The position numbers were made by a program, and so were the translations under genes. DNA of 64,000 bases. Source: Nocardioides sp. Soil797. Lineage in GTDB: Bacteria; Actinomycetota; Actinomycetes; Propionibacteriales; Nocardioidaceae. The stretch spans positions 111,967 to 175,966 of the forward strand of contig LMSR01000018.1 in the NCBI GenBank assembly GCA_001429555.1, read 5' to 3'. Under the pieces are notes generated by a model. It was not told where the DNA came from, did no database searches, and saw only the letters and a program-made list of their open reading frames with translations. Below are positions 16,165 through 23,424 of the stretch, one piece after another (the first letter of the stretch is position 1; the number at the start of each line of letters is the position of its first letter).

Positions 16165-16659
16165 TCAGGACGTGTAGGGCTTCGCGTCGAGGATCTCGAC
16201 CTTGAGCTCCTTGCCGTTGGGCGCCTGGTAGGAGACCGTGTCGCCCTTCGAGCTGCCGTTGATGGCCGCGCCCATTGCCGACTCGGGGGAGTAGACCGTG
16301 AGGTCGTCGCCTTCGTTCAGGTTCTCGCGGGCGCCGAGCAGGAAGCGCTCGTTCTCGTCGAAGTCGAGCAGCTTGACCTCGACGACCATGCCCGGCTCGA
16401 CGACGCCGTCGTCGGGGGGCGTCTCGCCGACCTCGGCGCGACGAAGGATGTCCTCGAGCTGGCGGATGCGGGCCTCCTGCTTGCCCTGCTCGTCCTTGGC
16501 GGCGTGGTAGCCGCTGTTCTCCTTGAGGTCGCCCTCGTCACGGGCGGCGGAGATGCGCTCGATGATCTCCTGGCGGAGCGGGCCCTTGAGGTCCTCCAGC
16601 TCGGACTGGAGCTTGTCGTAAGCGTCCTGGGTAAGCCAGATCGTTCCCTGCTCAGTCAT
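16165..16659 (-). CDS. greA: Transcription elongation factor GreA
   Basis: A 164-residue GreA. The N-terminal coiled coil holds the acidic finger tip (ISAARDEGDLKENSGYHAAKDEQ), where the DEGDLKEN acidic residues position Mg2+ for RNA cleavage. The C-terminal FKBP-like domain ends in YSPESAMGAAINGSSKGDTVSYQAPNG. It rescues backtracked RNA polymerase by stimulating transcript cleavage. ATG 16659 has a GGAG ribosome binding site about 7 nt upstream; a longer frame upstream is not conserved. Confidence 0.97.
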   Translation of the reverse strand: MTEQGTIWLTQDAYDKLQSELEDLKGPLRQEIIERISAARDEGDLKENSGYHAAKDEQGKQEARIRQLEDILRRAEVGETPPDDGVVEPGMVVEVKLLDFDENERFLLGARENLNEGDDLTVYSPESAMGAAINGSSKGDTVSYQAPNGKELKVEILDAKPYTS

Positions 16660-16676
16660 GGTGCAACTCCTGCGTG

Positions 16677-16718
16677 CAGTGCGGTTGGGGCAGTGCGATT
16701 GGGACAGTGTGGATGGGA
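16677..16718. repeat. Three 14-bp direct repeats in the greA leader
   Basis: CAGTGCGGTTGGGG, CAGTGCGATTGGGA and CAGTGTGGATGGGA follow one another directly, 18 bp upstream of greA. They could be protein-binding sites or part of the 5' untranslated leader. The rest of the 202-bp gap to the DUF4307 gene shows no clear gene. Confidence 0.75.
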
Positions 16719-16861
16719 CTGGCCTCGGGCGGTGTGGCGGACGCACACAACCGCGGGAGGGGCACGAGCGCCTGTTCCCACCGGCAGCGCTACGTCCCTG
16801 CTCGAGGTGTCGAAAGAACGAGTTTAGCAAAGAGGCCGGGTCCGGGCACCTTTACGTGAAC

Positions 16862-17260
16862 TCACCGGGGCCGGTTCTGGCCGTCGGCCGTGCAGCCCAC
16901 CAGATCGACCGACGTGGCCTCCCGCTCCGTGCGGACGGTGACCTCGTTGCGTCCGTCGACGGGGGTGAAGTTGAGCTCGCCGACCACCGCATGGTCGGCG
17001 GCCAGGGCACGGATCTTGCAGGTCGCGTCGGCACTGTCGTCGTCGAGGTTCACGTGGGCCTCTGCCTCGACCGTGTGCGCGTCGACGACGGAGTAGTTGC
17101 CCAGCTCGGAGGTGACCTCGGGGTTGGCGTGGAACCACGTCGCCCAGGCCAACCATCCGGCGAACACGATGACGACAACCACCGCTGCCGCCACGACCAG
17201 GCGGCTGCGAGAACGGTTCGTGCCATAACGGTCGGACAGGTCAACACTCACGCCGTCCAT
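16862..17260 (-). CDS. DUF4307 membrane-anchored protein
   Basis: A 132-residue protein: a short cytoplasmic head (DLSDRYGTNRSRSR), one transmembrane segment (LVVAAAVVVVIVFAGWLAWATW, residues about 21-42) and an extracytoplasmic beta-rich domain with two Cys (DATCKIRAL and DLVGCTADG). This is the whole of DUF4307. Its place between greA and mca, divergent from mca, is the same as Rv1081c in M. tuberculosis. Function unknown. Confidence 0.88.
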   Translation of the reverse strand: MDGVSVDLSDRYGTNRSRSRLVVAAAVVVVIVFAGWLAWATWFHANPEVTSELGNYSVVDAHTVEAEAHVNLDDDSADATCKIRALAADHAVVGELNFTPVDGRNEVTVRTEREATSVDLVGCTADGQNRPR

Positions 17261-17281
17261 CGTCCCACCTAGAATCGCGAC

Positions 17282-18214
17282 ATGCCGACCCCGCCCCCCG
17301 TTCAGTCATCCGACGCCGCTGCCACCAGCGGCGCCGGCCTGCGTCTCATGCACGTGCACGCCCACCCCGACGACGAGTCGAGCAAGGGCGCCGCCACGAC
17401 GGCCAAGTACGTCGCCGAGGGCGTCGACGTACATGTCGTCACCTGCACCGGTGGCGAACGTGGCTCCGTGCTCAATCCACGCATGGACCGCCCCGACGTG
17501 CTGGAGAACATCACCGAGATCCGTCGCAAGGAGATGGAGGCGGCTCGCGACATCCTCGGTGTCACGCAGGACTGGCTGGGTTACGTCGACTCGGGTTGGC
17601 CCGAGGGCGACCCGAAGCCGCCGCTGCCGGAGGGGTGCTTCGCGACCGAGGACGTCGAGTCCGCTGCCGAGCCCCTGGTGCGTCTGATCCGCGAGTTCAA
17701 GCCACACGTCGTCACGACGTACGACGAGAACGGCGGCTACCCGCACCCCGACCACATCCAGTGCCACAACGTCTCGATGGTGGCCTTCGAGGCGGCCAGC
17801 GACCCGGAGCGCTATCCCGACGCCGGGCCGGCGTGGCAGCCGCTCAAACTCTACTACCAGCACGGGTTCAACCGCCCTCGCACCGTCGCAATTTCCGAGG
17901 CGATGGAGGCGGCCGGCCTGGAGTCGCCGTGGAAGGAGCGTCTGGAGAGCTGGAAGCCCGACCCGGCCCATGACGCGCGCATCACCACCCGGGTCCCGTG
18001 CGGTGACTACTTCGAGGTCCGCGACGAGGCGTTGCTGGCCCACGCCACCCAGATCGATCCCGACGGTCACTGGTTCGCGGTTCCGCTGGAGATCCAGCGG
18101 AAGGTGTGGCCGACCGAGGAGTTCGAGCTGGTGACCAGCCATGTCGAGACCTCGCTGCCCGAGGACGACCTGTTTGCCGGGATCCGTGGCACGACTGGGA
18201 CAATGGACTCATGA
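17282..18214 (+). CDS. mca: Mycothiol S-conjugate amidase Mca
   Basis: A 310-residue zinc amidase of the LmbE/MshB family. HAHPDDE (His28, Asp31) and the later [13 protein letters not shown] (His-x-x-His) supply the zinc ligands. It hydrolyses mycothiol S-conjugates so that toxins leave as mercapturic acids. The length, the [14 protein letters not shown] opening and the [13 protein letters not shown] region favour Mca over the shorter deacetylase MshB. It implies that the organism makes mycothiol. The stop overlaps the next ATG. Confidence 0.95.
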   Translation: MPTPPPVQSSDAAATSGAGLRLMHVHAHPDDESSKGAATTAKYVAEGVDVHVVTCTGGERGSVLNPRMDRPDVLENITEIRRKEMEAARDILGVTQDWLGYVDSGWPEGDPKPPLPEGCFATEDVESAAEPLVRLIREFKPHVVTTYDENGGYPHPDHIQCHNVSMVAFEAASDPERYPDAGPAWQPLKLYYQHGFNRPRTVAISEAMEAAGLESPWKERLESWKPDPAHDARITTRVPCGDYFEVRDEALLAHATQIDPDGHWFAVPLEIQRKVWPTEEFELVTSHVETSLPEDDLFAGIRGTTGTMDS

Positions 18215-18435
18215 TCAGCATGCTCACCACCCTTGCCGCGGAGAAGACCGGGATCCCCGACGACAAGGACGTGGTCGCCGGTTGGCTCGGAGCCGCAGTG
18301 CTCCTGGCCCTGATCGTGGCCGTGGCGTTGCTGTGCTGGAACTTCACGCACCAGATCCGCAAGGCCAAGGCCGCCAAGGATGCCGGTGTGTACGGCGACA
18401 AGCCGGTCCGGTCCGAGGAAGACCGCGACGGCTGA
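18211..18435 (+). CDS. Small membrane protein (Rv1083-like position)
   Basis: A 74-residue protein with one transmembrane helix ([20 protein letters not shown], about residues 25-44) and a basic/charged C-terminal tail ([13 protein letters not shown]...RSEEDRDG). ATG overlaps the mca stop by four bases. A small membrane protein follows mca in mycobacteria as well; function unknown. Confidence 0.75.
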   Translation: MISMLTTLAAEKTGIPDDKDVVAGWLGAAVLLALIVAVALLCWNFTHQIRKAKAAKDAGVYGDKPVRSEEDRDG

Positions 18436-18456
18436 CCTCGCGGGGATTCGCGGCGA

Positions 18457-18537
18457 ACGACCACGCCGACGACCACAACGGGTGGATTCGGCCCGAAACA
18501 GCGGATTTCGCCCCGTTGTGGTCGTCCGTGTGGTCGT
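18457..18537. terminator. Long hairpin between convergent genes
   Basis: Arms 18457-18482 and 18512-18537 pair at 24 of 26 positions around a 29-nt loop. It lies between the end of the small mca-linked gene and the end of fdhD, which face each other, so it probably terminates both transcripts. Confidence 0.7.
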
Positions 18538-18542
18538 CGGCC

Positions 18543-19382
18543 CTACTCCATGTCTTGGGCCAGACGGCGGGGCGACGTGATCCGCTGCCCCCCGGCATAG
18601 ATGTTCATCGAGGCCCCGCGGACGAATCCGGTGAGCGTCATCCCGGCCTCGGCGGCCAGGTCGACGGCCAACGTCGACGGCGCAGAAACCGCACTGAGCA
18701 AGGGGATTCCGGCCAGCCAGGCCTTCTGCACCAACTCGAACGACGTACGTCCGCTGACCTGCAGCAGGCGGCCTCGCAAGGGGAGCAGACCTTGCATCAG
18801 CGCCCACCCGACGACCTTGTCGACGGCGTTGTGACGGCCCACGTCCTCGCGTAGGCAGAGCAGCTCGCCGGTGTCGGTGAACAGTCCCGCCGCGTGCAGA
18901 CCACCGGTGCGATCGAAGACGGCTTGACCCTCGCGGAGCCGATCGGGCAGTGAGGCGACCAGGTCCGCCGAGACGGTGAGGTCGTCGTCAGCGACGCTCC
19001 ACCGGGCCGAGGTGCGCACGGCGTCGAGGCTGTCCTTGCCACAGATGCCGCAGGAGCTCGAGGTGTAGAAGCGACGACCCGTCCCGGGCCGTGCGACGCC
19101 GGCGCCGAGGGACACGTCGACGATGTTTGCGCTCGGGTCTGGCCGGCCGTCGTCGCAGTAGCGGATCCCGGCAAGGTCGCCAGCTCCTCCGATAACGCCC
19201 TCGGAGACCAGGAACCCGGCGGCCAGCTCGAAGTCGTCGCCCGGGGTGCGCATGGTGACGGCGAAGGAGTCGCCCCCGACGCGGATCTCCAGGGGCTCTT
19301 CGACAGCCAGGCTGTCGGGGCGGGTGGTGGTACCGCCCTCGTGCATCCGCACCACCCGACGACGATCAGCCCTGCGACCCAT
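18543..19382 (-). CDS. fdhD: Formate dehydrogenase sulfurtransferase FdhD
   Basis: A 279-residue FdhD. The C-G-I-C-G motif in YTSSSCGICGKDSL carries the Cys pair that passes sulfur from cysteine desulfurase to the molybdenum cofactor of formate dehydrogenase. EDVGRHNAVDKVVG and VSGRTSFELVQKA complete the signature. The ATG at 19382 is preferred to a TTG 12 bp upstream. No formate dehydrogenase gene is in the window, but a molybdenum hydroxylase operon lies 4 kb away. Confidence 0.95.
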   Translation of the reverse strand: MGRRADRRRVVRMHEGGTTTRPDSLAVEEPLEIRVGGDSFAVTMRTPGDDFELAAGFLVSEGVIGGAGDLAGIRYCDDGRPDPSANIVDVSLGAGVARPGTGRRFYTSSSCGICGKDSLDAVRTSARWSVADDDLTVSADLVASLPDRLREGQAVFDRTGGLHAAGLFTDTGELLCLREDVGRHNAVDKVVGWALMQGLLPLRGRLLQVSGRTSFELVQKAWLAGIPLLSAVSAPSTLAVDLAAEAGMTLTGFVRGASMNIYAGGQRITSPRRLAQDME

Positions 19383-19417
19383 GGCGCCAGTCAAGCACGG
19401 CCCTCGGCCACCGTGGC

Positions 19418-21355
19418 TCAGAGCACCAACTCAGGACGCACCCGTTTGGCCGACCAGACCCGCTGCTTGCGAGCCACCCGGGCCGTCACCAAGAGCGCCA
19501 GCAGTCCCCAGGCAGCGATCACCAGCACGTCGGTCAGCACCCGCGCCTCCATGCCGCCGTACATCAACTGGCGCAGGCCGTCGACGGCATAGCTCATCGG
19601 CAGGACGTGGTGCAGGAAGTAGAGCGGCTCCGGGATGGTCTGCCACGGGAAGGTTCCGCCGCAGGTGACCAGTTGCAGGACCATCAGTACCAGCCCCAGG
19701 AACTGGCCGGCGCTGCCGAGCAGGGCGTTGAGGGCATGCACGATGGCGATGAAGGCAGCCGAGGTGAGCATCAGGAAGAGCATCGTGTTCGGGATGTGCA
19801 CGGGTTTCACGTCGAGAGCGAAGGTCACCACGGACAGGACCACGGCCATCTGGGCCAGACCGATCAGCATCGGCGGGTACCAACCGCCCAGGGCCACCCG
19901 CAGCGGCGTCTGGTTGGCCGCGAGTGCCCGTTGGGAGAGAGGCCGGACCAGCATGAACAGCACGTAGCCGCCGATCCAGGCCGACAGGGACAGGAAGAAC
20001 GGGGCCAACCCCGCGCCGTACGTCTTCGCCTCGGCCTGGGAGCTGGAGTGGATGTCGACCGGGTCGCCGATCGTCCTGGCCACCCGATGACGGGTGTCGG
20101 CATCCATCACCGGCACCTGCTCGGCCCCGTGGCGCAACCCGTTGCGGAGCTTGACCGCGCCCTTGCGCAACTTCTTCAGGCCGGTGCCGAGCTTGCCGGC
20201 TCCGGTCTCGAGTCGCGTGGCCCCGTCGGCGAGCTGGTCGGCACCGCTGGAGAGCCGGTCCGCACCGGACTTGGCGTCGGAGATGCCCTGCACCAGCTGG
20301 GGAACGGCGTTCGCCAGCTTCTCGTTGCCGTCGGCCACGGCGTCCGCGCCGGAGGCGAGCTTGTTCAGCTTGTCGCGGACACCCTTCACCTCGGTGCCGG
20401 CATCGTGGATCGGCTGCCCGATCCGGTCGTAGACGGCGATGATCCGCTTGCGCTGACCCCGGGGCAGGCCCATCGACCTCAGCTCGGAGGCCAGCTGCTT
20501 GCGGTTGTCGCGGTGCCTGACCCGGATCGTGTCGACGGCACTGGCCGCCAGGCGTCCGTAGGAGGCGATGGTGGCATCGGCATCGGCCACCTTGCGGGCA
20601 CCGTTGGCCAGCTTGCGGGTCTGCCCGGGGAGCGGGGCGACCTTCGACTCGATCGTGCCCAGCCCGCTGGAGAGGCGGTCGGCGCCGTCGGAGAGTTGGC
20701 CGGCGCCGTCGGAGAGCCTGCCGGCTCCTGCCTTCAGCTCGGTGGCTCCCTTGCGCGCCTTGCCCAGCCCGTCGACCAGCCGGTCCGCGCCGTTGCTGCC
20801 CTTGACCAGGCCCGCGCGCAGGTCGGCGATCCCGATCAGGAACGTGTCGGCGGCCTCCTTGGAGACCCGGGACGCCACCGCATCGCGCACCTTGTCGGTG
20901 ACGGTGTCGGCGATCGTGGTGGACAGATAGGAGTTCGCGTCGTTGGTGACCATCTGGAGGCGAGCCGTCTCCGGGTCCTTGGTGCCGACGCTGCTCAACG
21001 ACTTCGAGAAGTCGGCCGGGATGGCCAGGGCGAAGTCGTAGCGTCCCTCGTGCACGCCCTCGACGGCCTCCTCCCGGCTGACCTCCTGCCAGTCGAAGTC
21101 CCGGCGCTCGAGTAGGTCGTCGGCGACGTCCCGACCGGCCTGCATGTCCTCGCCCGAGGTGTCCTTCGCCCCGGTGTCCTCGACGACCAGCGCTGCCGGC
21201 ACGTGGTCGAGGTTGGCGTAGGGATCGTGGTTCGCATACAGGTACAACCCGGCGTACAGCGTCGGGATCAGCACCATGGCGAGCACGGCGATCTTCGGCA
21301 GCTTGCCCGCGGTGATCCGGCGCAGCTCGGTCAGCGCGATGCGCAGAGAGGTCAT
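19418..21355 (-). CDS. YhgE/Pip-family membrane protein
   Basis: A 645-residue protein with the full YhgE/Pip layout: one N-terminal transmembrane helix (KLPKIAVLAMVLIPTLYAGLYLYAN), a YANLDHVPAALVVEDTGA external start, a long external part rich in repeated heptad-like GADRLSDGAxxL units (coiled-coil-like, residues about 250-430), and five or six C-terminal spans resembling an ABC-2 permease. The family includes phage-infection protein and ESX/type VII-linked exporters; the substrate is unknown. ATG overlaps the stop of the fused GNAT-ATPase gene, so the two are coupled. Confidence 0.9.
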   Translation of the reverse strand: MTSLRIALTELRRITAGKLPKIAVLAMVLIPTLYAGLYLYANHDPYANLDHVPAALVVEDTGAKDTSGEDMQAGRDVADDLLERRDFDWQEVSREEAVEGVHEGRYDFALAIPADFSKSLSSVGTKDPETARLQMVTNDANSYLSTTIADTVTDKVRDAVASRVSKEAADTFLIGIADLRAGLVKGSNGADRLVDGLGKARKGATELKAGAGRLSDGAGQLSDGADRLSSGLGTIESKVAPLPGQTRKLANGARKVADADATIASYGRLAASAVDTIRVRHRDNRKQLASELRSMGLPRGQRKRIIAVYDRIGQPIHDAGTEVKGVRDKLNKLASGADAVADGNEKLANAVPQLVQGISDAKSGADRLSSGADQLADGATRLETGAGKLGTGLKKLRKGAVKLRNGLRHGAEQVPVMDADTRHRVARTIGDPVDIHSSSQAEAKTYGAGLAPFFLSLSAWIGGYVLFMLVRPLSQRALAANQTPLRVALGGWYPPMLIGLAQMAVVLSVVTFALDVKPVHIPNTMLFLMLTSAAFIAIVHALNALLGSAGQFLGLVLMVLQLVTCGGTFPWQTIPEPLYFLHHVLPMSYAVDGLRQLMYGGMEARVLTDVLVIAAWGLLALLVTARVARKQRVWSAKRVRPELVL

Positions 21356-22590
21356 CGGATGCCTTCCTCCGAGGTTGTCGAGCGGGCGATGGCGAGCGGC
21401 GGGCCGATCGTGAAGCGGTGCACGTCGCCGGGCAGGTCGACCGCGGCACTCGCGGTGACCAGCACGCCGTACCCGTCGGCAGCGAGGCCGCGGGCCAGTG
21501 CCAGCCAGGAGTCGGGCGGCAGGCCGTGTCGCTCGGGGTAGGTGATCACGAGGAACCGGGCGCCGGGTCGCCTGGCCGCCAGTCGGGCCAGGGCCGCGAC
21601 TCGCGGACCGGGTGGTACGTCGTCCATGGCGTCGCGGGCGTGTGCGCCCAGACCGTCGTCGTTCAACCATCGGGAGACGGCCTTCCTCGAGGCCTTGCGC
21701 CGTGCCATCGCGAGCTCCTCACCGACGATGGTGTGCAGCGGCACGGCGCCGTCGGGCTCGGTGACGCCCGGTACGTCGACGAGCGCGACGGCCCGCTGCA
21801 GCTCGGCAGCGTTCTGGCTGCCGTCGAGGGTGACCTGCCCTGCGGCCAGGGGGAGGCGACCGGCCAGTGCCAGGGCGAGAGCGGTGTGACCGCTGCCCGG
21901 ACGCCCGATCGCGACGGCGATCTCACCCGCAGCGAGCGACAACGTCGTGCGCGGAAGCAGGACCGACTTGTTCTGATGGGCCTCGACGTCATCGGCATGC
22001 AGGCCGTTCCCCGGATCGGGTGCGGGGTCGGTCTCCCGTGCGAACAGCGCAGCATCGGCGACACCGGATCGGATGACGGTGCCGCCCGGGACAACGCCGA
22101 TCCGGCGCAGCCCGCTGGCCTCGAGGACGCGTTGACTGGCGGTGTTCCCCAGGGCAGTGTGGGCGATGACTCGCGCCAGGCCGAGCTCGGAGAAGCCGTG
22201 ACCGACCGCGAGGCGACAGGCCTCCGTCATCCTGTCAGTGCCCCGAATGCTCGGGTGGGACCAGTAGCCGACCTCCGCCTGGGCTCCGCGCTCGACGTCG
22301 AAGAGGTTGATCGCGCCGACCATCTCGTCGGTCATCGGGTCCGCGACCGCCCAGGTGATCTTGGTCCCGGCCGCGGCGTCCTTGCGACACTCGGCCAGCC
22401 AGGCCACGGCATCGTTCTCGGTGTAGGGCGAGGGCATCCGGCCCAGCCACCTCTGCGTCAGCGGGTCGCTGCACGCCTCGACGATGCGGGGGAGGTCGGT
22501 GTCACGGAGCTCACGCAGCACGACCCGGTCGCCCGTGATGACCGGTGGGCGAGGATCCGCGCGGTGGGTGGGGTGGTGGTGCTCGGTCAT
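21352..22590 (-). CDS. GNAT acetyltransferase fused to a degenerate ABC ATPase-like domain
   Basis: A 412-residue protein. Residues about 16-185 are a RimJ/RimL-type GNAT (VLRELRDTDLPRIVEAC; GYWSHPSIRGTDRMTEA; GLARVIAHTALGNTASQRVLEASGL). Residues about 200-412 look like an ABC ATPase: a LSLAAGEIAVAIGRPGSGHTALALALAG P-loop, TLDG, and a LAARRPGARFLVITYP Walker-B-like strand. The P-loop Lys is His235, no LSGGQ signature is seen and the D-loop is absent. YhgE genes often have an ordinary ABC ATPase partner; here that place is taken by this fusion. ATG 22590 begins the GNAT part. Confidence 0.75.
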   Translation of the reverse strand: MTEHHHPTHRADPRPPVITGDRVVLRELRDTDLPRIVEACSDPLTQRWLGRMPSPYTENDAVAWLAECRKDAAAGTKITWAVADPMTDEMVGAINLFDVERGAQAEVGYWSHPSIRGTDRMTEACRLAVGHGFSELGLARVIAHTALGNTASQRVLEASGLRRIGVVPGGTVIRSGVADAALFARETDPAPDPGNGLHADDVEAHQNKSVLLPRTTLSLAAGEIAVAIGRPGSGHTALALALAGRLPLAAGQVTLDGSQNAAELQRAVALVDVPGVTEPDGAVPLHTIVGEELAMARRKASRKAVSRWLNDDGLGAHARDAMDDVPPGPRVAALARLAARRPGARFLVITYPERHGLPPDSWLALARGLAADGYGVLVTASAAVDLPGDVHRFTIGPPLAIARSTTSEEGIR

Positions 22591-22671
22591 GACTCGCCTT
22601 CCGTCACACGGCTTCCCGGGAACGTTCGCAGTCAATCACTCATGCTTGGCCCCGCGGCGTACGGTCGAACC

Positions 22672-23322
22672 ATGTCTCGTATCGCTGTCATCGGCGGCCA
22701 CGGCAAGGTGGCCCTCCATCTCGGTCGCATCCTCACCGACGCCGGGCACCACGTGAGCTCGGTGATCCGCAACCCCGAACACTCCGCAGACGTCTCCGAG
22801 ACCGGCGCGACGCCGGTCGTCGCCGACGTCGAGTCACTCGATGTGAACGCGCTCGCCGAGCTGGTGGACGGTCACGACGCGGTCGTGTTCTCCGCGGGTG
22901 CCGGCGGTGGAGACATCGAACGCACCTACGCAGTCGACCGCGACGCCGCGATCCGGGTCACCGACGCTGCGGGCCGGGCCGGCGCCAAGCGGTTCGTGAT
23001 GGTCTCCTACTTCGGGGCCGGGCCCGATCACGGCGTGCCCGAGAGCGAGTCGTTCTTCCACTACGCAGAGGCCAAGGCCGCCGCCGATGCCCACGTGCGC
23101 GAATCCGACCTCGACTGGACCGTGCTCGGTCCTAGTGGGCTGACGCTCGAGCCGGCCAGCGGGAAGATCGCCCTGGGCCCCGAGGTCGGCAAGGGCCAGG
23201 TCTCGCGCGAGAACGTCGCGCTCGTGATCGCGGCAGCGCTGGCCGACGAGTCCACGATCGGCAAGACGATCGAGTTCAACGACGGCGACACCCCGATCAC
23301 CGAGGCACTCGCCGGCGCCTGA
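22672..23322 (+). CDS. NAD(P)-binding protein, atypical short-chain reductase
   Basis: A 216-residue protein with a Rossmann fold. The dinucleotide loop is IAVIGGHGKVALHLG (GxxGxxx type near the N terminus), followed by DAVVFSAGAGGG and VMVSYFGAG. The family (NmrA/SDR_a5-like) includes redox sensors and flavin reductases such as YhfK-type proteins. The short length, with no C-terminal substrate domain, suggests a small reductase or sensor. Divergent from the GNAT-ATPase gene with an 81-bp gap. Confidence 0.82.
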   Translation: MSRIAVIGGHGKVALHLGRILTDAGHHVSSVIRNPEHSADVSETGATPVVADVESLDVNALAELVDGHDAVVFSAGAGGGDIERTYAVDRDAAIRVTDAAGRAGAKRFVMVSYFGAGPDHGVPESESFFHYAEAKAAADAHVRESDLDWTVLGPSGLTLEPASGKIALGPEVGKGQVSRENVALVIAAALADESTIGKTIEFNDGDTPITEALAGA

Positions 23323-23424
23323 ACCGCCGGCACCTGCGCGGTGGTGTTGACGAGGTCACGTGTCACAGCCCGTGTGGAGCGACGACAACACCGCGTTGCT
23401 CGGGGGCTGGGTGTGTGAGTCGGG

